This document shows, in pieces, positions 51,755 through 61,389 of a stretch of DNA of 64,000 nt. The position numbers and the translations under genes are program-made. The notes beneath the pieces are model-generated. The model was not told where the DNA came from, did no database searches, and saw only the letters and a list, made by a program, of their open reading frames with translations. Source of the stretch: Amycolatopsis thailandensis (GTDB taxonomy: Bacteria; Actinomycetota; Actinomycetes; Mycobacteriales; Pseudonocardiaceae); NCBI RefSeq assembly GCF_002234405.1, contig NZ_NMQT01000051.1, forward strand, positions 1-64,000, written 5' to 3'. The first letter of the stretch is position 1, and each line of letters begins with the position of its first letter.

Positions 51755-52694
51755 ATGCTGAGAATTCCTGGGTAGCGGCCATTCGGCAACTTGAGCTTCC
51801 CCCGGTTGTCCGGACACCTTGGCGTCGCGCCCCTGTCTCCGGACCGTCGTCCGTGGAGTGTCAGGCGGGTTGGTTGTAGTTCGTGGAGTCTTTCATATTT
51901 GACAGCGGTGAGGCACCTGAGTTTGGAACGGCGGCGTTGCCAGGAACGAATCCACGGTGGACAGGTTGAATATGCCGGCTCCGACGCCAGGATTGCGAAC
52001 CGTCCTGCATGCAGAACGGCGAGGGGCTGCAACTCTCCGCGGAATGGATCTCTGCCGGCCGGCAGTGGGGATACTTGGCGGCACTCCGGCGTCACTGGCC
52101 GACCCGGTCGCTGCCCGACGTCACGGTGATCGATCTGGCCTGGTCACGCTCCCGAGTGCCTCCGGCCTGCGCATGCTGCAGGCCGGCACCGCAGGACCGC
52201 GATCGAAGATCTGACCCAAGCCGAAACGGCCACCTCACGGAGGCCGCGCGTGCACGCCGCCTCGTGACGCAGCCATACCCCGGCCTGAGAACGCTCAGCC
52301 ACTCCGCTGGTTGTCACGGTCGACCTGGACTCGGCGTCGCCCAACAAGTTCAACGCTTCCGTTGATCCGGCGGGCTCAGGTAGGGGACGCCGCCGCCAAT
52401 CGATCATATATCCGATAGTCGCACAAAAAAATCATTCTCCGGACAATGGGCCTAAGCCCGGAGGTGTCGTCAGGTGAGGTGCGGTGCGGTCGGTCCGCGA
52501 ACTGAATGATCGCTGTCTCATCCTCTGGCTGGGGATCTGGCGCGAGCGCTTCACCGAATCGACCTCCTGGCCAGGTATGGAATCGCCGACAAGCCACTGT
52601 TCCGGTCGTGAGGCTCGGCATGCCCTGGCGTCGCCGCGTTATGAGATCGCGCCGTGGGATGACGGAGAGCGCGGTCTCGCGCTGTCCGTCATCG
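51755..52694. other. Gene-poor region
   Basis: This 940-bp stretch holds only conflicting short frames (for example WISAGRQWGYLAALRRHWPT at 52045-52105). No repeat, RNA gene or terminator is evident. It is probably decayed coding DNA. Confidence 0.4.
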
Positions 52695-52883
52695 TTACCG
52701 GCTGTTGCCAGCGCGGATCTTCCATCTGCGCTTCAACGAAAAGGCGGAGTACGTGAACAGCAGTGCGAGAACCCCGGCCAGGGCGATGGTGGGTGTGGTG
52801 GGCCAGACGATCGCCAGCACGACGAGGGCTGTGAGCAGAAATCCTGATACGGCCAGGAAAACCATGCTCGTGGTTTTACTCAT
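52695..52883 (-). CDS. Small two-helix membrane protein
   Basis: The protein is 62 residues, with helices VFLAVSGFLLTALVVLAIVW and TIALAGVLALLFTYSAF and a basic tail KRRWKIRAGNSR. AGGAGAAAC precedes ATG 52883. The function is unknown. Confidence 0.7.
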   Translation of the reverse strand: MSKTTSMVFLAVSGFLLTALVVLAIVWPTTPTIALAGVLALLFTYSAFSLKRRWKIRAGNSR

Positions 52884-52916
52884 CGTGTCCGTTTCTCCTG
52901 GTGCTCGGTGATGAGG

Positions 52917-53159
52917 CTAGGTGCAGTTGATCACGGTGTTGCTGATGGCGGTGACGGTGGCGGCTGTCGACCCGACCCCCAGTCCTGCCGTGACTCCCGC
53001 GGTGGCGGCGCTCGTGACGTAGGTGGCTGTGGTTCCTATCAGACCGATGATGGAGGTGATGCCGGCCTTGGCGCAGCCTGAAGTGACTGCGCCGGTGGGA
53101 TCCGTGCGGTTGATGGGGTCGCCTTGGGCGTAGAGGCGACAGCGGCAGACGTGGGTCAA
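52917..53159 (-). pseudogene. Rhs-repeat protein tail (core end plus variable C-terminus)
   Basis: The frame begins inside LYAQGDPINRTDPTG, the end of the Rhs/YD-repeat core that precedes the variable toxin tip. About 57 residues then follow (SIIGLIGTTATYVTSAATAG, Ala/Thr/Gly-rich and hydrophobic) to a TAG. Everything upstream of the core end is missing. A displaced Rhs C-terminal cassette is the best reading; the tip resembles a membrane-active peptide more than an enzyme. Confidence 0.6.
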
Positions 53160-53239
53160 TGGCGTGGTAGTCGCTCGAGCTTCCCTCGCTGTGATGTCTC
53201 CGTCGACCCCGGGATCATCCTCGCCGGGATGGTGGTTCG

Positions 53240-53350
53240 GGTACGGTCTCAGAGCCGCCGGCCCAAGGGCTTCTCTGGAGGATCGACCACCTGTAGCCGG
53301 GCAGGCCCCGGCGGAAGCGGTCCAGGACGCGGGTATCGATCCTGTACTGC
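53240..53350 (-). pseudogene. Second remnant of the LDRLRHYLPAYWW-type protein
   Basis: The minus-strand frame RIDTRVLDRFRRGLPGYRWS is clearly related to the piece at 4403-4680. No intact frame is seen. Confidence 0.35.
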
Positions 53351-53387
53351 CGCCCGTCTCGCTACGTCCACGGCGGCATCGGGGTGG

Positions 53388-54650
53388 CTATCCGTCGAAC
53401 TTCACGGTCGCCAGTTCCTTGTTGTCGTTGCGCAGGATACGCACCCAGGTCCGGATGAAGCGGCGCGGCTTGTTCATGTTCGATGCGGCCACCTCCTTCA
53501 GCCTGGTGGATTCCAGGCTGTTCTTCCTGCGCAGCTGCGTCAGACCATGCGGTAGCTCCTTGATGCCTTGCGGGTCGGCGTTCGGTAGACGGTCGTCGTA
53601 GGCGATCGCCTCGGACGCGCGCCCGGTAATCCGCCAGGCCAGCTTTTTGCGCATCTCGATGTCGTGGACGAAATTGGCGTTCGGCCGTCCTGGGTCATGG
53701 GCGCGGTACAGATCGTTCCACGCTCGCCCGACCACATCCACATTGACGTCCTGGATACCCAGCTTTTCTTCTTTCAGCCAGCGTGCCATGTGGGTGTCCG
53801 GGTGCTCGGCGAGCGTCGCGAGAAGCTCGACAAGGTAGAAGACCGCGTTGAGCTTTTTGTCTGCATACTGGAAGGCGTTGTATAGGTCGCGGTTCTCATC
53901 GCTGTCGTCGGTGATCTCCGCGTACAATTGGACCGCGTCAGCATCTTTCGCATAGTCGTACCGCTGCCCTGTAGCCGGCGTCGCGTGCCAGACCAGGTCG
54001 TCAATCCAGGAGACAAAGACATTTTTACCCTCCTGCACTCCACCGTCCACCATCGGTGTCTTGTCGGCGTGCTCCTTTTGGAGAGCCGCGCGTAGCTCCG
54101 TCAACTCGCGAAGATGCGACTCCGGCAGCAGTCTGCGCTGCCATTGCGCACGTAGGTCGCTGGGTTCCCCGATGTCCACGAACCACTCGGTGGCCTCGAT
54201 CGGCGTCGTGTTGTCGAAGATCAGGTTGGTGAAAATGTTGTTGCCGCCGGTATCCTTGTGGAACCCAGGGGTCAGTGTCTCTCGTCCTCGGCTGGGATAG
54301 TAGTTGATATCGATTCCGATATGATGGCTGCCATCTCGGTACCACGTTTGGTTGTTGAGGTATGCCCATTGCCCGTTTGCGCGCATAAAAGACTCAAGGA
54401 AGTCGACCGCCCGGTCAGCCAACTCGTCGTGCCCGGATTGCATGTACTTGATCGTTCTTTTCTTCCCGAATCGGTAGTAAATCACCGCAAGGTCGAGGGG
54501 ATTCGTGGGAGCGCTTTCGTCGTCCGACGCGAAGTTCTTTTTCAGGTCAGCGGCAAGCGTGATCCATTGCTTTTCGTTACCATCCGGTAGCTCGGACAGC
54601 GGCTTCATGGTCATCAACAACGGTTTCAGCTCTTTGTGCTCTGGCTCCAC
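53388..54650 (-). CDS. Unfamiliar 420-residue protein with an HxD motif
   Basis: GTG 54650 has GGAGG 7 nt upstream; the frame extends to 54683 without a better site. The product is rich in Trp, Tyr, Asn and Asp, unlike its neighbours. It contains QWAYLNNQTWYRDGSHHIGI, then TLTPGFHKDTGGNNIFTNLI (HxD near residue 130) and TPIEATEWFVDIG. Later it has FVSWIDDLVWHATPATGQRY, NAVFYLVELLATLAEHPDTH and a basic C-terminus. The HxD inside a beta-rich context is reminiscent of 2-oxoglutarate/Fe(II) dioxygenases, but no distal His/Arg pair is certain. Lower GC and mixed codons suggest horizontal origin. Nearness to an Rhs tail raises the possibility of an effector or immunity role (inference). Confidence 0.6.
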   Translation of the reverse strand: MEPEHKELKPLLMTMKPLSELPDGNEKQWITLAADLKKNFASDDESAPTNPLDLAVIYYRFGKKRTIKYMQSGHDELADRAVDFLESFMRANGQWAYLNNQTWYRDGSHHIGIDINYYPSRGRETLTPGFHKDTGGNNIFTNLIFDNTTPIEATEWFVDIGEPSDLRAQWQRRLLPESHLRELTELRAALQKEHADKTPMVDGGVQEGKNVFVSWIDDLVWHATPATGQRYDYAKDADAVQLYAEITDDSDENRDLYNAFQYADKKLNAVFYLVELLATLAEHPDTHMARWLKEEKLGIQDVNVDVVGRAWNDLYRAHDPGRPNANFVHDIEMRKKLAWRITGRASEAIAYDDRLPNADPQGIKELPHGLTQLRRKNSLESTRLKEVAASNMNKPRRFIRTWVRILRNDNKELATVKFDG

Positions 54651-55519
54651 TGGAGTGCCTCCAAGGATTGACGACGGGCCCAACGGGCGACGTGGGTCAC
54701 GCTACAACCACATCCGCTCTCCAATCGGGCTTGTCGCCCGAATGGCGGCACCGGCTTCGGCATTGGTCGCGCATGGGATGCGGGACGAGTCGTATCGGCC
54801 AGGCGATTGAACCAAGGACCTCTATTGACATTGCACAGCCCGCTGGTTCATTGCGTGTGCGCCAATGCGGCGAGTGCGCCAAAAGATCTTCGTCGGAGAC
54901 GGAGATGTCACGCCGAAGACTGTCCGGCGAAACACGGCGGCCTGTACCGTGCATCCGCGTCCGTACAACCGCCGCAACGCGGTACAGGCTCATGCTCGAC
55001 TGCTGAGTCGCCTCAGCGAGGAAGGAGTGCATGCAAGTGTGGGAGGAACGTCTTGCGTAATAGTCGTGTGGAGGTTACCAGCACATATTCAGCGCTGCTA
55101 GACGCTGTCGATAGTCGGATGACCGATCATTGTCAACGTCGCGGCGTCGGTAAGCAGGCATCGACAGGAGCAGCTGTGTGACGGTGCTCGCCGGTGGTGA
55201 ATCCGGAGATCTAGGCCAGTTCCAAGAGTGTTTCCGTACGCGCATTGCCACGCGGACGCGCGATGATTGGCCACGCGACGCTACCGGCACCGTGGCCGCC
55301 TGCACCCACGACCCGACCGCCACCGGTAGGGGGCAGACCGCAGGCACCATCACCGTGCGAACAGTAGCTTCGAATTCGCTGTCAAGCCGCTCGGCGAGTC
55401 CGTGGATCTCGTCGTCGAAGTCTCTGTCGTCGTGCTCGGAGTATTCGTGGAAGAGAAGACGGCAGCCGTGAAGGCCGTCGAGGAGGTCTGCGAGCAGTTC
55501 GTGGGTGGGCCGGAGCGGG
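54651..55519. other. Decayed DNA
   Basis: Only conflicting frames are seen. The minus strand at 55370-55470 reads HGLAERLDSEFEATVRTVMV, a helical scrap. No gene or RNA is recognised. Confidence 0.4.
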
Positions 55520-55682
55520 TCGGGACCGAGCAGGCGGCGACGAAATGCCTGTACCTCGTGACCCGCAGCCTGGACTCGACAGAGACGGGCCACGCCCGAT
55601 GGACGAAGCGCGGGAAGCCAGTGATCAACGCCTTCGCCATCACATTCGGTGACCGCCGGCCGGGAGCCGAAACCGACTGGAC
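55520..55682 (+). pseudogene. IS256-family (Mutator-like) transposase C-terminal remnant
   Basis: The frame TEQAATKCLYLVTRSLD followed by RWTKRGKPVINAFAITFGDR matches the C-terminal helix of IS256-type transposases (nEQAA.K.LYLv.R ... W....k.alNaFaI.FgdR). The catalytic domain and ends are absent. Confidence 0.65.
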
Positions 55683-55794
55683 AACCACGCCGGAAACACC
55701 GATCACGGGATAGCCCTCGGTGGAGTAGGTGCCGTGTGGTGCATTCGGGTATGGGGCGACAGTTGCCAGGTCGTACCGGGAAGAATCGGTTCTT

Positions 55795-56094
55795 GTGCGC
55801 ACACCGAGCGATAACCCTGACCTGCAGGCGATGGTTGACCACCTGCGGAGAGCATTGGACACGCAACCTGTGATCGATCAAGCAAAGGGCATGCTGATGC
55901 TGCTGTGGTCACAGCCCGCGGACGACGCGTTCAGTCAATTACGGTTGATTTCCCAGCGTGCCAACGTCAAGTTGCATGAAGTGGCCGCGGTGGTGGTCGC
56001 GTCGGGTATCAGACAGCCTTCGCCAGTCGAGGAGGCGACCGCCGCGAAGGTGCTCACCGAGCTTGGCTGGGCTTTGGGGCGAAACCTTCTCTGA
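55795..56094 (+). CDS. ANTAR-domain RNA-binding regulator
   Basis: The protein is 99 residues. LRRALDTQPVIDQAKGMLML, the aromatic LWSQPADDAFSQLRLISQ and RANVKLHEVAAVVVASG form the three-helix ANTAR domain, which binds paired hairpins in nascent RNA to prevent termination. The chain has no GAF or receiver domain, so it is a stand-alone ANTAR. GTG 55795 is chosen; GTG 55729 with GGTGGAG upstream is an alternative. The target transcript is not evident. Confidence 0.82.
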   Translation: MRTPSDNPDLQAMVDHLRRALDTQPVIDQAKGMLMLLWSQPADDAFSQLRLISQRANVKLHEVAAVVVASGIRQPSPVEEATAAKVLTELGWALGRNLL

Positions 56095-56611
56095 AAATCT
56101 GGTGCGGCGATGGGTGAGATATCGGGGTGTGTCGACGGCTGATGCGGCGACACCGGCCCGGACCTGAGCGGCGGCCTGGGTCAAGCGCGCCGGGCCCACG
56201 GAACCATCGTCGCTCGTTGACCTCCCGAAATGGCTTCAGCGGCGGTGGATCCGGGGTGGCCGGGCGCAGCTATGACGATGCTTTGCTCGGCGAAACCGTA
56301 CTTGGCTTCGGAGTATTCCCGCGATCGTGTTATCCACCGATGCGGCCCTATCTGGTTCGTGGTAGCTGATTCGAGTGTAACGACTCTGAACGGGTTGACT
56401 GAGAAGCGATGACACTGCTCACGGGGTTTCTGCTGTTCAACGGCCCTACTTGCAGGCTGCGAACGGTTTTGTCGTGATTGTGCGGCGTTCGTGCACGTGG
56501 GGCTGAAGGAACGATTTCGCGATACGTGGTTATTCTCTGTGTGCGATGTCGGTCGTGATGTCGTCCGGTAATGCCGGTTGTGAATCTCGGTCAGTTGTGG
56601 AGTCAGCTGCT
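56095..56611. other. Intergenic, no gene recognised
   Basis: The frame of the next gene is open from 56546, but its first 22 residues lack coding character. A promoter for 56612 probably lies near the AT-richer TGGTTATTCTCTGTG (56529-56543). Confidence 0.4.
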
Positions 56612-57466
56612 ATGTCGAACGTGGGCGGTCGGAAGGGCGACGCGACGCTTGTCGGTCGTCTGATGACTCGTGCGCTCGTCGTAGTGGGAGGGGCTATGGC
56701 GGCTACGGCCGCCGGATGGCTGGCAGGTGCGGTGTCGGCGCAAGCCGATACCGCCGATGGTGTGCCCGCTCCGAGTGCTCAGCTGGATCCGGTCGAGGAT
56801 GATCAGTCGCTGGTGCCGGAACAGTTGCGAACGGATGAACCCGCGCTGGAAATGCCGTCTCGCTTGATCGAGGCGACCGAGGTGCCGTCGCTGGCGCAAA
56901 CACCGGTGAAGGTGGGGAATTCCCTAAGCCGTGCCGGTGTGTCGCCGGAGTACCTCACCAAGCTCGCACATCCGGTGGTCGGCGTTGTGGCGGAAACGGT
57001 CGCCAAAACTCAGCGCACGGCGATCGCGGTAGTGGACGCCATCGCTTTACGTGAGCTCGCTGATCCTCCTCGTGATCACGCAAGTACGACAACATCGGTG
57101 AACGCCGGTTCGCAAGCGAGTCCGGATGCCGCCTCACTCGAGTCGGCTATCCGAAGTGACGCGAGTGACGGCGTGGCCACAGCCGAAACGCCATCTCGGC
57201 AGCGTGGAGCGACTGACTACAGGACGCGAATCCCGCATGAGCGCCATCCGGATCTCGGTGCGGTGACCACGCGTTCGCCGTGGTCGGCGACCTTGACCTG
57301 CGGGGCTTCGGTGAATACCAGTGCGGGCTGTGCGTGTGGCGCTGCCGGTATCGGCGATCTGCCGGGCACTGAGACGCGGGATCTCCGGTTGGTGCCGGTA
57401 AGGCATGCCGCGGAGCGCTATTCCGTCCGGTCGGCGATGATCCGGCCGGGCGTCACACCTGCCTGA
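56612..57466 (+). CDS. Secreted, low-complexity protein
   Basis: The protein is 284 residues. The signal peptide (ALVVVGGAMAATAAGWLAGA, cleavage near SAQA-D) is followed by an acidic, Ala/Val/Pro-rich domain (AHPVVGVVAETVAKTQRTAI) and a C-terminal CGASVNTSAGCACGAAG with three Cys. There is no enzymatic motif. The similar design of the next gene suggests a related wall-associated or hydrophobic-surface role. Confidence 0.65.
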   Translation: MSNVGGRKGDATLVGRLMTRALVVVGGAMAATAAGWLAGAVSAQADTADGVPAPSAQLDPVEDDQSLVPEQLRTDEPALEMPSRLIEATEVPSLAQTPVKVGNSLSRAGVSPEYLTKLAHPVVGVVAETVAKTQRTAIAVVDAIALRELADPPRDHASTTTSVNAGSQASPDAASLESAIRSDASDGVATAETPSRQRGATDYRTRIPHERHPDLGAVTTRSPWSATLTCGASVNTSAGCACGAAGIGDLPGTETRDLRLVPVRHAAERYSVRSAMIRPGVTPA

Positions 57467-57657
57467 CCCGGCACGGCCGGGGTTCACCAAGACTGCTTGC
57501 TTCACACTGTCTTGACGAATCTGTCAGGGTGGCATTTTGGCGCGCCACCATTATCGGCGTTCGCTCGCCTGAAATCTCTTTCATTTCACTTTCTTCTCGA
57601 TCAATACCGCGGCTCGCGGTTGATCATCTCTCAACTGATTACCCAGGAGTATTTGTC

Positions 57658-58548
57658 ATGCAGAATTGGATGAAGTACGCGCTGCAGGCCACGCTGGTGA
57701 GTGGCGGTCTGCTGATGTTGGGCACCGGTATCGCCTCGGCGGCCGAGAACGTCGATCCCGATGTGCCGGCGTCGGTGCTGGACCAGCACGTTCTCGCTCC
57801 CGCGGTGAGTGGTCTCGCCGATGCGGTGAAGCAGGCACAGCCGCTGCGGCAGCTGGACACCGCTAGCCAGAACACTGTCCGGCCCATTGCGGACACCGTG
57901 GATGGAACGCCGGCGATCGTGACGCCGGTGGGGCCGGTTCACGCGGTGCCACTTGAGCTGTTCCAGGTCGCACCGCCGCAACTCGGCGATCTCGCCGACG
58001 ACGTGCGCGAGCCGGACCTCAACGCGCCGCTCGGCGCAGAGCTTGGCGCCGACGAGATCCCGCTCTTGCCGGTCCTGTCGCGTGCGGAGACTGTGGGGGA
58101 CGTGCTTCCGGTTACCTCCGCGCCGTCGGTTCCTTTGACCGGCACGGTCACGACCGATCCGTTTGATCCCGGGGCGGGTACCAGGGTGACCGCCCTCCAC
58201 GCTGACGCGCCCGAGGTGGCGACCACCTATGATGCCCCCGTTCTCAATCCTCCGGTCGTGTCGGCCGGATCGGGTACTCGGCGAGACGATGCACCCGCGT
58301 CGACACTTCCGCTTCTGGGCGGAGTACCGCTGGGTGACGGCGGTTCTCTGCTCCCGACGACGCTGCCCACAAATGGTGGCGTGCCCGTCCTCGGTGACCT
58401 CACTCACCTGATTCCGAGCCTTCCGGTGCTCGGTCGAGGCGGGATGCCCATCGGGTCGGTGGCGCCTTCTCTGACGACGAAGGGAAGTTCGGGCGTGATG
58501 AGCACGCAGAAACTGGCCAACTCAGGTACGGCCCTGACGCGTCAGTAA
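57658..58548 (+). CDS. Secreted Pro/Val-rich protein
   Basis: The protein is 296 residues. AGGAGT lies 8 nt before the ATG. Signal peptide MQNWMKYALQATLVSGGLLM...ASAAENV. The mature chain is low-complexity (SGLADAVKQAQPLRQLDTAS, TPVGPVHAVPLELFQVAPPQ, many VPLTGTV/PLLGGVPLGDGG units) with no Cys. It is a typical actinomycete extracellular protein of unknown function, possibly a surface coat component. It ends at a strong terminator. Confidence 0.75.
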   Translation: MQNWMKYALQATLVSGGLLMLGTGIASAAENVDPDVPASVLDQHVLAPAVSGLADAVKQAQPLRQLDTASQNTVRPIADTVDGTPAIVTPVGPVHAVPLELFQVAPPQLGDLADDVREPDLNAPLGAELGADEIPLLPVLSRAETVGDVLPVTSAPSVPLTGTVTTDPFDPGAGTRVTALHADAPEVATTYDAPVLNPPVVSAGSGTRRDDAPASTLPLLGGVPLGDGGSLLPTTLPTNGGVPVLGDLTHLIPSLPVLGRGGMPIGSVAPSLTTKGSSGVMSTQKLANSGTALTRQ

Positions 58549-58569
58549 CGCGTCACTGCGGTTGAAGAA

Positions 58570-58601
58570 GGGGCCCGGACACGGATATGTGTCCGGGCCC
58601 C
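58570..58601 (+). terminator. Strong terminator hairpin
   Basis: A perfect 13-bp stem GGGGCCCGGACAC / GTGTCCGGGCCCC with a 6-nt loop. Confidence 0.9.
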
Positions 58602-58765
58602 TGGTGTGTCTGCGTCTCCCTGACGACCATTGTCGCTGCACCAGATGGCCTGTCGTGTTCAGCTTGCCGCGCACCCATCGATACCCGGCAGGAGCGTAGG
58701 AACGACAGATGAAACGGGAGAGCAGACGCGGGCTGGGCGGCGAAACTAAGAGCTCGGCCCGGACG

Positions 58766-59500
58766 TCACCCGCGGTGGCTTCCGGACCAACCGGTCTTGC
58801 CGGCCACGGCGCTCACGTCGTGGCTGATGGCGCCGTTCTCCCCGGCCGCCGTGTACCACTTGTGGTAAGCCGAGTACTGAGGGGCAGCGACTGCCTGCAC
58901 GCCTTCGGAGACAGCACCGTCGGGACCAGCGGACAGATCGCTGGACTCGTACGCGGCGTGGTGGTCGCTGGCATGACTCACGACATGCGAGGACGTCGCG
59001 CCGGTCATGTCCGCCGTCTTGGTTGATTCCGCGTATGCGACGTGCGAGGGACTGGCTTCCCGCACGGGCCGCACCGGGGCGGGACGGGTCGTCTGCACAG
59101 GCTGGACCCGTGCGGGACGCCGCTTCGAGGTGTACTCGCGATCGCCGTCGGTGTGGGCTACCGGCTGCTTTCCGTGGTGGTAGGTCGGGCGGCCGGGCTT
59201 GTCTTCGACGGGCCAGCCGTGGTGCGTCCCGGACTCGACTTCCTTGGTGTGCAGGACCACGGCTCCCATCGGCCCGGCGAGTACGGCGTTCTCCTCGGCC
59301 CAGTGGTTTCCGTGGTGGTCGGTGATGGAAGCGGTGTGAATCGTCCCGGCACCACCGATTCCGGCGAAGGTGGCGGAGGTTTCCTTGCCTGCGAACGTGC
59401 CAGGGCCATGGTCTCCACCGGCCATCGCGACACCCGCGGAAAGAAGAGAGAGAGGAACGACGGCCGCAGTCGCCAGTGCCCATCTACGCAAGCCAGTCAT
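58766..59500 (-). CDS. Secreted His/Ala-rich protein
   Basis: The protein is 244 residues. ATG 59500 follows AAAGGATC; the signal peptide is LATAAVVPLSLLSAGVAMAG. The mature part has a Gly/Thr-rich segment (SATFAGIGGAGTIHTASITD), a basic Pro-rich linker (RPARVQPVQTTRPAPVRPVR) and a His-rich end (SSHVVSHASDHHAAYESSDL; YSAYHKWYTAAGENG). No Cys and no enzyme motif are seen. The His clusters might bind metal; otherwise a surface protein of unknown role. Confidence 0.7.
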   Translation of the reverse strand: MTGLRRWALATAAVVPLSLLSAGVAMAGGDHGPGTFAGKETSATFAGIGGAGTIHTASITDHHGNHWAEENAVLAGPMGAVVLHTKEVESGTHHGWPVEDKPGRPTYHHGKQPVAHTDGDREYTSKRRPARVQPVQTTRPAPVRPVREASPSHVAYAESTKTADMTGATSSHVVSHASDHHAAYESSDLSAGPDGAVSEGVQAVAAPQYSAYHKWYTAAGENGAISHDVSAVAGKTGWSGSHRG

Positions 59501-60286
59501 GATTGTTGTGATCCTTTCGAGCTGGGGATACCTAACACGAATCGAGTCACGAAAATCGACTCCGAGCAGAACGCCTGCCCGATCGACGACATTACCTGGA
59601 TCGGTATCGAGCAAAAGATCTTCTTGGTCATCATACCCATTCGATACCGCGATCCTCATCATTATTCAGGTCGCGACGACACCATGGCAGTACCGTTGTC
59701 CGAGGTTCGATCCGGTCCCCGCGCGACGTACGGATGGGGTCCCGGGCCAAGACGGGAAGCGGGTGATCTGCTTATCGAGCTTCTGCGGCTGGTGACGGGG
59801 GTGAGGAGACGGAGACCGGGCCGCGTATGCGACACTGCGCGCCGAACGGACTGGGTGTCCCGGACCGCGCTCACTTCGGGCAAAAAAGAAACGCCCCGGT
59901 GCACCTCTGACCGGGACGCTTCTCTCGCTGATGTCCTTCCGCGGGCGCTTTCGTGTCAGGCCCGGCGCTCGGAGCGCGGATTCGTCAGCGTGACCAAGGT
60001 TAGCCGCGCTATTTCCAGAGTGGAAGTGTTATCCGAGATCAGCAATCCCAAGAGTGTACTTCCTGGCTTGGGGAAAACTGGAGACGATACTCCTGTTGCG
60101 GAAACCAGGGTGCTCTCGGACAGGTGAATTCGGTCTTTCGGGGGAGCGGCCGGCGTGCGGGTCATGCCGGATGACGCGATACGTCTGGATGCGAAGCGGC
60201 GCGATCAGCCGGGCGCTGCCGAAGACCCGAGGTAGACGACCAGCTGACGAGCCGCTGCTCGCTGTGGGGCGAAGGGAGCAGAACGG
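59501..60286. other. Long spacer with one terminator
   Basis: There is a minus-strand terminator at 59892-59918 (below). A 69-residue minus-strand frame (59956-60165) ends 38 bp before it, but has no ribosome site. The rest holds only the upstream regions of the flanking genes. Confidence 0.4.
59881..59918 (-). terminator. Terminator of a leftward transcript
   Basis: On the minus strand, CGTCCCGGT and ACCGGGGCG pair (one mismatch), followed by TTTCTTTTTTG. It probably ends the transcript of the LuxR-type gene or of a small upstream gene. Confidence 0.7.
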
Positions 60287-60862
60287 CTAGTCGATGAGTT
60301 TCCTTCGCATCCCTTGCACGACGGCGTGAGCGCGATCTGTGGCTGAAAGCTTTCGGAATAGTCGCTGTGCGTGCGTTTTGATGGTGTCTTCCGCCAGATC
60401 GAGGTCGCTGCCGATCTCGCCGTTGGTCTTGCCCATGCTTATCCCGCGCAGTACCTCCATCTCGCGTCTGGACAAGTCGGCACCCGTCTCGGACGTCGTG
60501 CGTGGGTGCGGCATGGCCGCGGACTCTGACGTGCGGGTGGTCGAGCTTGCTTCGCAGGCGAGGAAGCCTGCTGCTCCCTCGCCTATCGCCTTGATCGCGA
60601 GGGGGGTGAACTCGGGTGCTCCGAAGAGAATGATCCTCGTCGCAGGACGTATCGAGGTCAGTGTCCTGATGGTGTCCGCCAGTACGTCAGGGCGTGTGCG
60701 GACGCTGAGGAGGACCATGTCGGCAGGCGAAAGGCGAAATTTGACAAGCAGTTCCGCGGCGGTGATCGCCGAATTTATTCGCTGTATCTCCGGCGCGTTG
60801 ACGAGCAGACGAGCCATGCGGCCGCAGGCTTCACGTCGGCCATCCAGAACAAGAGCATCCAC
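60287..60862 (-). CDS. LuxR-family response-regulator-like transcription factor
   Basis: The protein is 191 residues. The N-terminal 110 residues have receiver-like strands (MDALVLDGRREACGRMARLL; MVLLSVRTRPDVLADTIRTL; TRIILFGAPEFTPLAIKAIG) but lack a clear phospho-acceptor DD pocket, so it is an atypical receiver. The C-terminus is a LuxR HTH: LSRREMEVLRGISMGKTNGE and DLDLAEDTIKTHAQRLFRKL. The targets are unknown. A decayed relative lies at 42842-42946. Confidence 0.85.
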   Translation of the reverse strand: MDALVLDGRREACGRMARLLVNAPEIQRINSAITAAELLVKFRLSPADMVLLSVRTRPDVLADTIRTLTSIRPATRIILFGAPEFTPLAIKAIGEGAAGFLACEASSTTRTSESAAMPHPRTTSETGADLSRREMEVLRGISMGKTNGEIGSDLDLAEDTIKTHAQRLFRKLSATDRAHAVVQGMRRKLID

Positions 60863-61071
60863 TGCTCCGACCTCCGATATCCAAGATGCTGGGTCGCCAA
60901 GTGGTCAACCATCGTCAGAGGCAGGGCCCGGCGTCGTGCCGCAGATTACACATGTGCCGATCAGGAGCTGGGCTTACACCCCCGGGTTTTCCCGGTGATA
61001 GTCCCGAAAAGCGCCTTGCGGACGCGTGCGCAGCGCTGAAACTCGGACCGGCTGAGGCCGGAAGAACAATC
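60863..61071. other. Intergenic
   Basis: This is the upstream region of the LuxR-type gene; nothing else is recognised. Confidence 0.4.
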
Positions 61072-61389
61072 CTACCGAGTGAGCCGGGCACTGGTTCTCG
61101 TGCCGGCCATGACCTCGTTCGGTCTAATTTTTCGCCCAGTTTCAGATCCTTCGGCCTCCTGTGGCATCCGTCGGAGGGCGGCGATCCGCTCCTTCTTTCG
61201 TCGCCGGTAGGTAGCTGACTTCGCTTTCGTGCCGCAGGTTCCCATGCCGCACCGGCGCCGTCGGCCGCCGTGGGAGAGATCGCAGAACAACCGGCTGCAG
61301 TCCGGGTGCTCGCACTCGCGGATCCGGGCCGTGCGCGGGCTGTTCAGCAGGGAGATGGCTTCGCGCGCCACGTGGAGTGTGCTTGCCAC
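61072..61389 (-). pseudogene. CGNR zinc-finger protein, N-terminus lost
   Basis: The frame keeps RIRECEHPDCSRLFCDLSHG and RRRCGMGTCGTKAKSATYRR, the CGNR-type zinc finger with four Cys (C..C...C....C), although the family's CGNR reads CGTK here. The preceding ABATE-type stress-binding domain (about 100 residues) is absent; upstream sequence on the minus strand is out of frame. It is probably inactive. Confidence 0.65.

Noticed and set aside
55075..55881. 268-codon minus-strand open frame as a gene
   Set aside because: It runs antisense over the IS256 remnant and the ANTAR start, with no start site and mixed scraps only.
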